Shown: positions 1 through 12,685 of the stretch, piece after piece
How positions within the stretch are numbered: position 1 is the stretch's first letter
Layout of the letters: each line of letters starts with the position of its first letter
NCBI GenBank assembly: GCA_036429605.1
Contig: CM071590.1
Span: 3,162,001 to 3,226,000 of the forward strand
Direction of reading: 5' to 3'
From: Cladobotryum mycophilum
Taxonomy: Eukaryota; Ascomycota; Sordariomycetes; Hypocreales; Hypocreaceae
Length of the DNA: 64,000 nucleotides
The notes under the pieces: generated by a model
The model's database searches: none
What the model was told of the DNA's origin: nothing
The model's input: the letters and a program-made list of their open reading frames with translations, nothing else
Translations under genes and position numbers: made by a program

Positions 1-795
1 AATTCAAAATCTGCATATGTCTGGGGTTTTTTTTCTCTCTCGATTCTCTTTGTTCGACCGTTCTCGCCTTTTCGTCGCCGTGTTGAATTGAAATCCAGTA
101 GCCGTGTTTGGGAGAGGCCCGTAGGCAGGCAGGCAGACAAAACAAGAAAAAAAAACGGAATCCAGAATCAAAAGGTGAATTGTCCAGCCAGCAGAGGGAG
201 GGTGTTACCAGACGCGTCGACGATGGGGAGAGAGAAAAATGAATTAGTTGAAAGAAAGAGAGAGAAAAAGAAGAGCAGCGATTTGGGATTTAGCAGTTGA
301 AACTGCAACTCGAAACCTCGAATTCTCCCAGCAGGAACTGCCACCGCGCGACCGATCTGCCAATGGGCAACTTTTTGGGAGAGCTATCAGGCAATCACGT
401 GGATTGCGGGAAGCTCGAGCCAATGGAGGCTGCAGTTGCGGTTGGTGGTTCTACCTCCCACACAACAAACAGAAGTCCCCACTGGGGGTAGCTCGACGTA
501 ACGTACAACGAACGAAAGTACCCGTGTAGCCTGAAGGCAGCTTTTAGCCTCGTAATCAGCTTTCCAAACAAGTACGGCTTTCCACCACTCCCAAGTTGAA
601 ACTGAAACCACGACATTAAGAACGATTTCTACTTCTTCACGGCGACATACTCAACAGACCAAAATAAAAAGTGTGCAATCGTTTGATTTTCCTATTTTCT
701 CTTTGGAATAAAAAGGGCATATATACATTCGACAAAGGAAACATAGAACGATTTAGACCATTCTCTTTGGTCGTCAACCAACCAACCAACCCATC
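1..795. other. Upstream region of the proteasome gene
   Basis: No gene is supported here. The short open frames overlap each other on both strands and have no recognisable domain. The last 100-200 bases before 796 should carry the promoter and 5' leader of the proteasome beta2 gene, including a run of CAAC repeats just before its start codon. Confidence 0.6.
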
Positions 796-1762
796 ATGCC
801 AGGCTTCGACTTCTCCAACTACAACCGCAATGCGGCCCTCCACGCCAGGGGAGTGCCTCTTCCCAAGGCTACCAGTACGGGAACGACCATTGTCGGATGC
901 TTGTTTGATGGTGGTGTCGTGGTGCGTATCCTCCATCTCCTCCTCCTCCCCTCACTTGTCGCCGTTGCCCACCAACTGCTGCCATCATTGATCTTATATA
1001 TATCTTCAACCCCCCCCCCCCGCAATCCCACCAACCAAAAAGGCTAACCAAAAACCAAATCACAACCGATAGATCGCAGCCGATACTCGTGCCACCTCGG
1101 GCCCCATCGTCGCCGACAAGAACTGCGAGAAGCTTCATTACATCTCCCCCCAGATCTGGTGCGCCGGCGCCGGCACCGCAGCCGACACCGAGTTCACCAC
1201 CTCCCTCATCTCCTCCCAGCTCGAGCTCCACTCCCTGTCCACCGGCCGCAAGCCCCGCGTCGTCACCTGCATGACCCTCCTCAAGCAGCACCTCTTCCGC
1301 TACCAGGGCCACATCGGCGCCTACCTCGTCGTCGCCGGCTGCGACCCCACGGGCACCCACCTCTTCACCGTCCACGCCCACGGCAGCACCGACAAGCTCC
1401 CCTACGTCACCATGGGCAGCGGCAGTCTCGCCGCCATGAGCGTCTTCGAGACCCAGTGGAAGCCCGACCTGACGGAGGAGCAGGCCGTCAAGCTGACCAG
1501 CGATGCCATCCTTGCCGGTATCTGGAACGACTTGGGCTCCGGTTCAAACGTCGATGTCGCAGTCATCACCAAAGACAAGACGACCCTCAAGCGTAACCAC
1601 ATCACCCCTAACCAAAAGAGCAGGAAGGAGCAGAGCTACGTCTTCCCCAAGGGCACAACTGCTGTTCTCAACGAGAAGATTATCAAGAAGAACGAGATTG
1701 GACGATATGTTTCAGTGCACGAGATACACGTCGAGGGCGAGCAAATGGAAGTCGATACTTAA
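796..1762 (+). CDS. PUP1: 20S proteasome subunit beta2 (Pup1-type, trypsin-like)
   Basis: Two exons, 796-921 and 1073-1762, join across a 151-nt GTGCGT...AG intron to give about 271 residues, close to yeast Pup1. The protein is the beta2 catalytic subunit of the 20S core, an N-terminal nucleophile threonine protease with trypsin-like activity acting in nucleus and cytosol. The sequence shows a short propeptide ending in STG followed by TTIVG, so Thr30 becomes the catalytic residue after autocleavage. The family motif FDGGVV, interrupted by the intron, continues as IAADTRAT, and [12 protein letters not shown] follows further on. The charged C-terminal tail is typical of beta2 and wraps around beta3. 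It is convergent with the Sel1-repeat gene downstream. A run of twelve C lies inside the intron (1010-1021). Confidence 0.95.
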
Positions 1763-2360
1763 GATAGAGAGAGACAAGACATTACCCGCAGGGACGCAAC
1801 AAGGGTTAAGATACCCATGGATATAATAACAAACTATCGATTCCATTGCCAACTACAAAGAGCGTTCCCGATTTACTGATACAGTGATGTGTCTTGATTA
1901 TTTGATTATGTTTTGATCTTATGACGGCGACCCAGAAAAGAAACAAGACGGTCGACCATCCTTGGATGCGAAACGCCCCCAACACCGGGCCAAAAAGGAC
2001 CAAACTGCAGTCTATGCAGCAGGTTGAGTGAAACTATCAAAAAAAGAGGGTATGTACAAAGAAAAGCAGCCCCACTCCAGATCGATCCATGCAGGGAAAA
2101 TGTTGGACACATCCCACTTAATTCTCCATCCCTGACAAGTTGTAACAAGAGTTGTCCAAACACACACTCTGTCTCTCTCAACCTGAACTTTCAAATGCTC
2201 CCCTAGTGCTCCGTAGAGCATGTTGTGAAATAGAAAAAGAAAGAAAAAAATGAATCCACCCGCTGAAATGCTGAGAAAAACCATGATATCTGATGTGAGA
2301 CAGCCGAACCCCTAAACTCCGTTGTAGATAGGTATAGACTTCATAATCGTTAGATTCCCA
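1763..2360. other. Convergent intergenic region
   Basis: This stretch lies between the 3' ends of the proteasome gene and the Sel1-repeat gene, so it should hold both 3' UTRs. I see no gene or structured element. Confidence 0.6.
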
Positions 2361-4682
2361 TTATGAGGCTGCCTTCTTGCCAAACATTGAGCGGCTCCTG
2401 GATTTGCTTCGGGCCTTTTTCTTATCCCTATCTTTTTGTTCGTCTTTCTTATCATCGTCCCTGTATTTTGCTTTGTGAATCCTAGATCGGAGGTTAGATA
2501 CGTTCACATGTGTGTTCCCAAGAATCTTAACATACCAGCTGTTTCCAACCATACTCATACCCTTGGCTTCCGCCATTCGATAGTACTTGGCGCTTTTCTT
2601 GAGGTCTTTCTTACACCCAAGTCCCTGGGCATAGCAGAATCCGGTTTCGGCGAGGGCATCGACATCGCCCCAATCTATTCAAACAATTAGAACGTTGAAA
2701 AAAGAGAAAGAAAAAAGCACCAAATGACTTACTGCCGGCAATTTCAAAACATCGAACAGCAAGGGTCTTGTCTTGTTCGATTCCCCAGCCATTCATGTGG
2801 CTAACACCGAGCTCATAGATGCTAAGAGCAAACTGAGCTTTGCGAGTCTTGTTTTCTACAATATCGACACGTTTTCCTTCCTTGGCCTGATCTTCATCAT
2901 CTGCGATTTCGATGCTAGCATATTCTGCGGCCTTTCGCAACCACTCCACTCCCTCCCTCTGATTTGGCCGCATGCCCCATCCGTGTCGACAAGCAAGAGC
3001 GTATAAGAGCATGGCGGTAGGGTGGTTCATTCGTGCGGCATGTCGAAGGTGGTATGTAGACTCGTTCAAAGAGCCGTTTTCATGGCACTCGACTCCTTTC
3101 GCTAGATGCTCTTCTGCTGTCATTTCAGATGCAGTGGGAGCAACTGATCTTGTTGACAAAGTCGGTCGTAATGTACTCGCTGAATCGCTTGTGGTGACAG
3201 ATGCCGGCGTCTTCCCTCGACTGATTTCACTTGTAGCTGGAGTTTGAGATCGGCCTCTAGCAGTCTCCTCGGGCGACCGGCCAGTCTCGTTCGAGGGCCT
3301 GCTAGGATTAGGGGAAGGATAACCAAATGAACCCTGGCCTGAGTGCTCCATGCTAACTTTATCCGCATTGCTTGACTGCTTCGTTAGGGCGCTGACCATG
3401 CTCATAGCATCATCAGCAATCGTCCTAGCTGAGGAGCTGGAAGGTCGAGTCGGTGGCGAAGGGGTGCTCCAGCAGGAATCGGGTGGCCGTTTGCCGAAGA
3501 TGCTGCTGATGGCGCTGCCTGGGGGGCAGTTTGGGGTCGAACATCCTCAGACGAGGCGCGCTGAACCGCTTTTCCTCTGGGCAACGAAAACTTGGAGTAT
3601 ATGTACGATGCAGCATTTTTGTCCTCACCATGATCCATGAAAGCTTCACTGTGCATACTAACGGGTGTCTGAGCAGAATCATCAGCTAGTATAAATGATG
3701 GCTGACTGTCCGATGAAGCCTGTCTAACTGGGAGATCCAAGTTTGGTGTTCCAGCTCGGCTGATAGGTCGAGAGAAGTTGAAGGCCGGTCTAGGGAGAGC
3801 CGATGATTCAGACGCTACGGACGGTGATCGATGGAAAGAGGCAACTGCTGGTGACGCGATGGGATGCGGGAAAGCAGCGCTACCAGACGACATTTTGCGA
3901 GAGGGCAGTGCAGGAACTGAACCCGTCATATGGCCAAACGCATCATCGTCAACCGCGGTGGTAGAAGTTAGGATGCTGGATGACCGCCTAGGGTAAAGAG
4001 TTCTAGGGGGCGCCAGTCCGATTTCATCATACGAACTCTGCTCCGGTCTTCGGGGAGAACTGGTGGAGAATGATGATGGGAGCGGATAGTCCCTTCCGAC
4101 AGGCGATTTTATAGACCGGTTATCAAACAGAGATTGGGTATCGCTTCGCAAAGGAGAAGGCGAACGCTCTTGGCGAGCTCCAAAATATTCCACTTTACAC
4201 TCGGCGTGACTTGCTTGACGTCCGCGAGACAGGTCGCCAAAGGATTCCGGGAGATCGGGAACTCGCTCATCGGGCGTCGGTGGAATTCGACTCATTCTCG
4301 GATGCATAGATCTCGGTCGCTCGCTTACGGGGAATGCATCTTCCACCTCGGTCCTAAATCCGAGACCATCGGGGGTATGCTGGGGAGATTCAGCCTGGTC
4401 TGAACCCGAATCCGCCGACATGGATCGAAAATAATCTGACCGGCCCTGAACAATCAGGGGGCTCTCCACGGTAAGAGGAGGCAAGCGACTGACGCGATTG
4501 CCATCCTTTGTCGTTTCTTGTAGCTGTCTGGCAAGAAGTCGGCTCTGCAGCGCAAAGGCGTCCAACGGGGATAACTCGGGAGGAACCTCTCCAGCAACAT
4601 GCAAGCGTGGCGATCTCAAAGGTCGAGATGTCGAAGCCGAGGAGGCAGACCTCAGGTCCAGCAACGACGGACGGGATGCCAT
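2361..4682 (-). CDS. Sel1-repeat protein, Nif1/Dsf2-like (frameshifted as given)
   Basis: The gene runs from ATG at 4682 to TAA at 2361. A clear 58-nt intron (2732-2675, GTAAGT...TAG) lies near the 3' end. The N-terminal ~420 residues are low-complexity and Ser/Pro-rich, suggesting a disordered regulatory region. About three Sel1 repeats follow (roughly residues 520-700; for example YALACRHGWGM, GVSHMNGWGIEQD and GFCYAQGLGCKKD), then a basic KKARSKSRSRS tail. This architecture matches fungal Nif1 (mitosis inhibitor) and Dsf2 proteins; the assignment rests on architecture only. The reading frame breaks between residues ~385 and ~425. Adding one C to the C6 run at 3521-3526 (minus strand) restores a single ~754-residue protein. 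A 110-nt GTGAGG...CAG intron (3628-3519) would also restore frame but would delete a conserved-looking KFSLPRGK segment. Confidence 0.75.
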
Positions 4683-4971
4683 GGTGTCTACCGTATTCCT
4701 TCAATTTCGAGTTGTCCGGTGTAGTCGTAGCTCAGGCGCAAAGCGTCCGTTCTCAGCAGCGCAATAAATAGAAAGAGGCCCTCTCCAGCCCACGCCTTTT
4801 AGTTTCGCGTCTCGGCTCAAACCTTATGTCGGTCGGTACGTGGTGTTTGTATAGATGGCTGTTGTTTATGTTGTTGCGGGTGTCGCACTCGAGTGTGTTG
4901 TTCTGGTTTCCAGCGCAGCGCATTAAGTTGGTGATGAAAGGGTCGGTGCCGAAGCAGCAGCAGCAGCACTT

Positions 4972-4992
4972 GAGAGAGAGAGAGAGAGAGAG
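4972..4992. repeat. GA dinucleotide microsatellite
   Basis: About ten GA units, probably in the 5' leader or promoter of the Sel1-repeat gene. Confidence 0.85.
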
Positions 4993-5650
4993 CGAACAAA
5001 AGAAATATCTGTTAAAAGGAAAAATCGGAAACGAGAGTGTCTGTAGTCGGAAGCCTGGTTTGTAAAAGGAGGTCTATCGAAATAGCGAAATGCAAGAAAG
5101 AAAGAAAAAATATCGATGCAGCGAGAGGAGCTGAACGGTGACGTCCAGTAAATGAGGTAGGTGGATAACGGTTACTGTATATGGAGAAGGTAGAGGAAAG
5201 GTATAATAGGTAATAATCGTCGTCGAAAAAAAAGCCCCGTTACACACGAGGGGCAACGTCAGCCGGTTGGAGGAAAAAATAAGAGACGCAGCAAAGCCTC
5301 GTGAGATGAAGGGCAGAGGAAGAAAGGCAAGCACAAACGAACGAATGAACGAACGGACGGACGGATATCTCCAGAACAAAATCGGGGTGAGATTCGACGC
5401 TCGGCTTGGTTCGTTTGCCTCACCGATCAATAGCTGATCCAGACAAACGGGGGGAGGGGAGGGGAGGGGAGGGAAAAAAGAGGAGAATGAAAAGAGAAAA
5501 CAAGTGTCAGTCAGTGTCAGTGTCAGGTCAAGGTACGGAGTTGCTAGCAGGTTTGAAGGATAATACGAGGCATGCTGCTTGCTTGCAAAAGGAGATTGAT
5601 TTAGGAGGTAGTACCTAGCAAGTAGTACAGTGGTAATATTAGTGCCTCGC

Positions 5651-5680
5651 AGCAGTAGCAGCAGCAGCAGCAGCAGCAGC
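5651..5680. repeat. AGC/GCA trinucleotide microsatellite
   Basis: The repeat is about ten AGC units with one TAG interruption, in the gene-free region. It encodes Leu/Ala/Ser-type homopolymers in the overlapping open frames, which explains those spurious frames. Confidence 0.85.
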
Positions 5681-8325
5681 ATGAACATGAGAGCATGAGC
5701 AGCAACGCAACAGCAGCAACAGGAGGTCAGTCCGTCATAGTACAAGTATCCATTAGTTAGACTCGGGAACCTGAGGTAAGGTAGTGGTGGTGGTAGTCTA
5801 GGTGATTTCCCTTAAGTTACAAACCCCCCTTGGCACACATGGGGGGATGTGGATGGGGGATGGGGATGGGGGAACGGGGACGGAACTAGACTGGACTGGC
5901 CCTGGAGACACCTGGAAATGGGAAATGGAAATGGTCCATTCATCATCATGGATCCATTGCTGCAGGTGCCAAGGCCTAAAAGCATGGTGCAGCAGCGTGC
6001 AATGCGCAAAGTGCAATGTGCAGTGCGCACACACTCACTCCTTCACCTCACCTCACCTCATGGATGTATCCAGTATTACAAGTACTTACCTACAACTACA
6101 AGCACAGTTTGTACTTCAATTTATGGATGGATCCCAAAGTCTCATCCATCATTATTAGTACCTGTGGAGGCTTGCAGGCTTAGAGTTAGCACCACCCGTC
6201 AACCCAGCGACGTTACACTGCCTCTGGTTTAGTGCTGTGGGAATGCGTTCCTTAGCACCCTCCCCCAAGCCTCCCACCTCCATCCATTGGATCCATTCAT
6301 AGCAAAGTCCAAGGGACCTGTTTTTAGGTACACTATAGTTCCATATTAAGTGCTACGCATTCACTTGTACCTATTATTTTCTTTTTTCTTCCTCTTCCTC
6401 TTCCTCTTCCTCTTCTTCCTCTTCCCAAGCTCTTTATTCTCACCCCGGCATTTGTGGCTTTACAGAAACAAAAGTCAGTAACTAATCTCGGGCAATCTCC
6501 CCTCCATCCATCCAATCATTGCAGCCAACCATCCCTTTCCACTCTTCCCGCCTCCAAAGTCTCCAGTTTCTTCCAGTCACCAGGACATACAAGTACTACT
6601 TGTACAAGTAAGAGGGTGAGAAACATGTCATTCAGTCATTACACAGCCCTGTTCCCACTACCCTACCTACCAAGACTGTCTGTCCAATAACTTTTCCTTC
6701 TCCTCATCCTCCTCTTCCTCCTCCTCCTACCACTACTCTCCCATGAGACAAAACGGGGGCTTTGCGGGGCCCTGTCCTCATTCAGCTAAAGTGGTCCAGG
6801 CCGAGTCAGGGACCCATGGCATATAATTGGCAACCCGGGCCAAGGCCATCGTCTGGGGTGCATTGGCCTTTATGTGAGTTATCCATTGGGGCATCCATTG
6901 GTATCCTTGCCTTGCTTGATTTGCTGGGCGCTCGTTGGCTCCGTGACCAAGTTTCTTCATTTTAAAACGAAGCCAAATCGTTTATATTGCATATTAAACA
7001 AACCCACTCCTCTTTTCACCGTTCATATATGGGGCACTGTATATGATATGATATCTTACAAGTAGTACGGAGGATATACTCAACCTGCATATGCTTTGTA
7101 CATGCCTATTGGTGCCTGCTAGGACGTACCTTAGTCGTTAGTAGTACTACTCTACATATTGTTGCTTCATTCGTTGGCCAACTATTTACTACCTACCTGT
7201 ATTATACGACTGCCTGAACCTTCAGCTCTCTCAGCTTCTCCATCTATAAATGGATTACGCGCACATATGCCACCGTGGCAAACCATCTCATGGTTGATAA
7301 AGTGCTAGTAGAACTCGTGCCATCTCGCGGTATTTGCCATCAATACGAATTGCCATCCCGTATATGCATTTCATACATGCATATTTATACACTGGATCCG
7401 TACCATGAAGATCCACCGCCGGCCAGCCTCGTACGTACAGAGAACTATTACAAGTATTACAACAAGTGTCTGCAGCTCAAATCATTCCCAAAACAACCAA
7501 TCCTGAGCCGCTGACTCATGACCATTTACTCGATCGAGCGCCCGCAGCTCAGCTCCTATTCTCTATCCAGACTAGTCATCACCAAGATTTTTCCGTAAAG
7601 AGCATCATCATACAAGTAGAAACACTTACCACTACTAATTTCAAGTTTCCCTCAAACGCGACAACTTGGAAATGCTTAAAAACTCAATCTTGGTATACCA
7701 ACCACTTTGAACATAACTTTATCCAAATTCCGACACGCGTTCGTCTCGTCATGTCATGACATGTCGACTCAACAAATTATTCTGCCTGGTACTCCTTTTT
7801 TTTGTCCGATAATCAACCCAACTAGGTTTCAAGGCCCTGCCAACCGAGCAACAAAAAAAGAAAGAAAAAAGGAACCAGGGGGCGGCTTCATCTCGTCACG
7901 ACACTGCCCCAACCGCGGCAACGGGTGAAACAGCAGTGATGCATATCCCATACATGCACTTTTGGATGGATGGTAGCATTTCCCTTGATAGTATTCAATT
8001 ACGACCCTTGTCAATAGACATCATTGAGCATTGAAAGAGGAGGTGAGCCGATGCGGCAGTGATATCATTATCGCCAAGCCCCTGTATGGCTCGGAGGCTC
8101 ATTTCAATATCTCATTTTCATCCCTTGTGGCGGAGAAGAATATTGAAGCTTCGGAAATGGCGGCAAGTTCTCATCGTGCATCATTTGTTTTGCTTGTATT
8201 TTTTTATTCCATATGTTCAAAATATCAGTCCGTCCCAGAACGCCTTGCCCATGCGTTTTACAACCTGAGCACTGTACTCCGTACAATGAGGTACATAATC
8301 CATGCATGCATACTTCATCAATATC

Positions 8326-9747
8326 TCACAGATCCTTGGATCGCATCTTCTTCAATCTAACGGCACCTTCAAATAGACCCCGATCAACTGCTGCCGCTAC
8401 AGTCAAAGTACCACCAACAATTGCGCAAAGTCCAGCCAAAAATCCCAGGAAAGTCTTAGATTGCTCCTCGCGGTTGATAACCTTCATCGGTGAGATGTCC
8501 TACATTGATATTAGCATTTTGGGGGGAAGTCTTTGTTATCACCATGGCCAGATTCAAAACTCACGTATGAAAAGAAAACGCCAGGAATACCGCCTCGGGA
8601 GTGTAGTCGTTCCGCATGACCCTCTTGGGAATCATCACCACCCATCAAATTTCTCTTGTGGCTGGTGACAGAGTATTGATGCGTCTCGACGCTGCCATCA
8701 AAGCTACCACCACCCAAGCTAGCCAGCTGCTGAGCCTTCTTCTCCCACCCAAGAGGAAGATACGAGGTTGGGACAATCTTGACAAAGTACATGAAGTTGA
8801 AGTCGGGATCGCTGGTGTCCTGTCTGGTTCCGTCGAGAGGGTTGATGTGATGGTCCGTCCAAGGCAGCGGCTTGCTACCCAACTTCTTGGTCACACTCTC
8901 TGGAAGTTGAGGTCCAAATCGTAGCGAGTGGATAATGTGCGTAAAGTCGTGGTGCTTTCCGGCGGGGACATCTCTGTAGTTCTTAAGGTCGTGGACGTGC
9001 ATGTTGCCGTTGCTGAAACTCCTACCCGGGGCAAGGTGAAAGTTGCCAACGACCTTGTTGACCTGTAGCAAGCCATCGATACGGCAGCCCTCTTCTCTCT
9101 GGGCATCCAGCCTCTCCGCATAATGTTCTCTCTCGCACTGCTCTACATTTTCGCCTCGGCCAAATGCCCACGAAGCTGTCGCATAGGCTTCCCGGACCTC
9201 GTCACAAGTGTTGCAGCAGCCTTCTTTCTGGGCATGAGGCGGGGGGTTGCGCCGTAGCAAGAGCCACAGTAATTGGGATCCAGGTGAGGGGCCTTCTCCA
9301 GGTGCATGATGAGGAAGTTACTCTCAATGGGAGCACCTCCTTGCGACGCAGGCTGGAGGCGAACCTTGTGGACACCTTGAGAAAGGCCATGTTGTTGCTC
9401 GCCGGATACGTCCATAACGTCGAGGGTCAAAAGTTCGCAAGGCATATGGGGGAAAGTGATGTTTAAGTGGATGTCCATTCGCTCTCCTGTACATATGGGT
9501 CAATTATCCGGTGCTCGTCCACGAAGCGCACGTATTCGCAAGGCAATTGCATACCTCTGCCTTTATCCACAATCAACTCTGGGTGTATCACGATGCGCCG
9601 ATAGTCCCTCCATTCTCCCCATGACAGAAACAGCACCACGATCAAGGACACAATGGTGACGATTCCGCCGCTTGTAGTCCGAATACGCGCTTCGTCGACC
9701 GTCTTGGTGAAGGCATCTAGCCTTGTGAATCGCGATTTGGCCGGCAT
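8326..9747 (-). CDS. ERV46: Erv46/ERGIC3 COPII-vesicle protein (frameshifted as given)
   Basis: Three exons (9747-9555, 9486-8565, 8499-8326) with introns of 68 nt (GTATGC...CAG) and 65 nt (GTGAGT...TAG) encode about 429 residues once one base is restored. Erv46 partners Erv41 in cycling between ER and Golgi as a retrieval receptor. Visible hallmarks are the N-terminal FTRLDAFTKTVDEARIRT segment, a first membrane helix (IVTIVSLIVVLFLSWGEW), the lumenal CELLTLDVMDVSGEQQ block, paired cysteines (YCGSCYGA then GCCNTC), the MYFVKIVPTSY region and a C-terminal helix followed by a basic KKMRSKDL tail. The frame is lost between YCGSCYGATP and PPHAQKEG at a C6 run (9241-9246 on the plus strand). One more C joins the halves exactly. 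Exon lengths become multiples of three only with that base. Confidence 0.9.
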
Positions 9748-10743
9748 GGCGACTGCGGTGGGAAGAGAAGAAGCCTATATGTCCTCGGGTAGCAAAGGAA
9801 TTGGATTGAGCCAGCCTAGAGCAAATAAAGCCGTAAAACGAAAAAGGGGGACGATGGAGTCCGCTCAATTGGATCCAGGAGCAGAAACCATGAGAAACGA
9901 CACTGTGGCAGCAAAATGCGGCTGATAAGAAAAGCAGAGAAAAATAATTGGATATCCTCCCTCGACTTGAGGCCACCGTCGCAAGTACAACCTGAAGCTG
10001 ACTAGCAGCGCATGCACATGCCACCCACACACCAGCTCAAACTGTCAAGCCCTGGAGCCGGTTCTAGAGTTCGGCCTAAGACCTGCAGCTGCAGGGGCGT
10101 GTGGGGGTCCTACAAAAACACCACTGATGGGTGATGTGATACACAGATGAAGCTCGGGGGGAACATTGATGCATCATCTGTAGATGTGAGGGTATAGAAG
10201 ATGTGGAGATGTATGAAAATGCAGTAGAAGTTGAAAGATGGTTCAAGCATTCAGAAGCAAAAAATACGTTGTAGATCAGCATCATTATTCTCCAATCTTT
10301 CTGCCTATCAGGTACTACTAGGTACTTGGGCAAGTGTATAACCCACTGAACGCACTCTGTAATTCTTCTCCCGCTTCAGGGTTAGACGGCAAATCATCGG
10401 CTTAAAGACGGTCTCATCAGGGTTGAGAGCTCATTGAGCCGCGCGATGCAGACCGACGCAAGTTCAACGTCCAATCTTTTTTGGAACCAGAGCTTCTCAA
10501 AGAAGCATCACCAAGCTTTCGCGACGACCACAATCCACCACTTTATGCAATCAATCACGCGCAAAGCATAGTCTTACTCTTTTCTGAGCTGGCCTCAACT
10601 TGTTTTGACTTCATATCAACGCGAAGAAGAAAAAACACCACCTGGAATTTGCGACGGGAACCTTAACGATCTTGGAACTTTTCTGTCTCGAGCTTCGCAG
10701 TCTACTTTTTTTAAACAACCTTATCATCGTCGCAACCGTCAAA
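9748..10743. other. Divergent promoter region, Erv46 / Rna15-like
   Basis: About 1 kb separates the divergent start codons of the Erv46 gene and the cleavage-factor gene. It should contain both promoters. I see no gene in it. Confidence 0.6.
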
Positions 10744-11866
10744 ATGTCAACAAGACCACCTTCTCGAGTTGTTTTCGTAGGGAATATCCCATACGGTACG
10801 TGATGGGTCGTTCAATGCCCCCCCCAAGGATACATCTGCGTTGGAGCTTGCCTTTTGCTAACCTTGCCCTGCAGGCCTCACCGAGGAACAAATCACCGAG
10901 ATATTCAGCAGCGCCGGCAAAGTCGAGCGCTTCCGCCTGGTATATGATTCGGAGACTGGGCGTCCCAAGGGTTTCGGCTTTGCAGACTATCCCGACACAG
11001 GTGCGATGGCTTTCTCTCCCTAGGTGAGACGAGATGATGATTTACTAACATTGTCCTAGACTCTGCTTCCTCCGCCGTTCGCAATCTGAATGAATATGAG
11101 ATCATGGGTAGAAAACTTCGCGTCGATTTCTCTAATGAACAAAAATCAGGCGACGATGATAATCAGGTACGTTCCCTTTGCTGGTCTCTACGCAGCGCAA
11201 TATCAACTAACAAGGCCCCCCAAGACATCCGGCCCAACCCCCATCACATCCAACGGCACATCGGCATATAGCTCACAAGCATCCTCACTTCCTCCACTCC
11301 CTGCTGGAAAAGAGATCCCGTCTGGAATAACTTGCACCGACGCCATCTCGAGGACTCTCAACACTCTACCCCCGCCGCAACTCCTAGATATCTTGAGTCA
11401 AATGAAGACGCTGGCAACATCAGAGCCTCAGCGTGCCACGGAACTCCTCCAGCAAGCTCCTCAACTTGCATACGCTGTTTTCCAGGCCCTCCTTCTGATG
11501 GGACTTGTTTCTCCGGAGGCCATCCAATCCGTCGTCGACCCCAACGCACCACCAGCTGCTCAGCCCCCGCCTACCAATTATCCTCCTGCGCCTATCCCCA
11601 GCTATGGCGCCGTTCCTGTTGCCAACCACACGCCCCCGGTCACCACAATGCCGTACGCTCCTCCCCCGACCAACAACCAGTCCTATGGAGTGCCTGTAGC
11701 GCCCCCGGCCGCAGCCCCTCCAGCAGCAGCACCTGCGGGTCAAGATCCTGACGCCCTTATGCGCGCCGTTATGGAACTGCCCCAAGCTCAGATCGATATG
11801 CTCCCCGAGGCCGACAGGGAACAGATTATGGCTCTGAGAGCTACATTTGGCGGTCAGCGACGTTGA
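10744..11866 (+). CDS. RNA15: mRNA cleavage and polyadenylation factor, Rna15/CstF-64 type
   Basis: Four exons (10744-10795, 10875-11000, 11060-11166, 11225-11866) give about 308 residues, close to yeast Rna15. The protein binds U/GU-rich elements downstream of poly(A) sites within cleavage factor IA/CstF in the nucleus. Residues ~8-88 form an RRM with RNP2 (VVFVGNIPYG) and RNP1 (KGFGFADY). A hinge region follows (TLPPPQLLDILSQMK through LAYAVFQALLLMGLVSPE), which binds the Rna14/CstF-77 partner. A Pro/Ala-rich linker leads to the short C-terminal helical bundle (IDMLPEADREQIMALRATFG). The last acceptor is inferred: of the two nearby AGs only the one at 11223-11224 keeps frame, after a CTAAC branch point. 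Confidence 0.93.
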
Positions 11867-12685
11867 TGGGATGTATTTTTACATGATCGTAATGCAGTCC
11901 CCAGTTCAGAAAGCGAGATCGGGAGTCGCTCATGGCCATAAAAGGCGGCATCTCATAAAGGGCAAGACACCAAGGATACCAGTTGCATTAGCACTCTTTA
12001 AGAATGCCTTTGGATTCTCAGCCATTCTATTGATTTATACTCCGCTTCGTCGAAGAAGGGGCACTTTGGAAGCATCATGCGGGGATCATCCATCGAACAT
12101 TGTCTAGATCTAGTAAGAAATCGCTTGACCATCCACCATTGATGTTGCGATACCAAGAGATGGTATCAAATTAAGGGTTTTGTTCTTTTTTTGAAACGAG
12201 GGTTGGGTTTGGTAAAGCCATTAAAAAGTACCCAATCAAGGGTCAGTGTGCAAAATCTATTCGGCGTCCTGGGGTTGAAACAATACATTTGATAGGAACC
12301 TGAGATGGTTTCTGAGCTATAGTCCTAGCAGGAACATGAAAAATATACTATAATGAAAGAATCTAATTCATATCATCTTATCACCATCTGATGATTCCCC
12401 ATGTCTATTATGTTAATGTGCCAATATATTTGGTGGTGATTGCTATGAATCGAGTGATGATTTTGTATTAAATCTTTGTTTGTTCCGCTATTCTACCATC
12501 CAGCAGCATATATATAACCAGCTGCCATTCTACAATCTAATAGCCAATCCCCAATGACCAGAATGAAACCATATGTAGTATCCTAGTATCCAATTCCCAG
12601 GTAATAAATACGAAAAAACAAGTTGCTGCAATTTCCCCCAAAAGCTTCAGGGTAGCTTAAGGAACAAGATCGACTTTTGTACCCC
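11867..12685. other. Convergent intergenic region
   Basis: The 3' ends of the cleavage-factor gene and the magnesium-transporter gene face each other across 0.8 kb of AT-rich DNA. No gene or structured RNA is apparent. Confidence 0.6.

Larger units (their letters stand above)
4683..8325. other. 3.6-kb gene-free region with microsatellites
   Basis: No gene is supported. The first few hundred bases should be promoter and leader of the Sel1-repeat gene, transcribed leftward. The rest holds simple repeats (GA at 4972-4992, AGC at 5651-5680, a TTCC-type tract near 6390-6425), G-rich blocks near 5840-5880 and several copies of TACAAGTA and TACGGAG motifs. The longest open frame (5074-5745, minus) is built from repeat translation. 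Confidence 0.6.

Noticed and set aside
5074..5745. 223-codon open frame on the minus strand
   Set aside because: It consists of poly-Leu, poly-Ser and poly-Phe runs from AGC and other simple repeats, with no domain.
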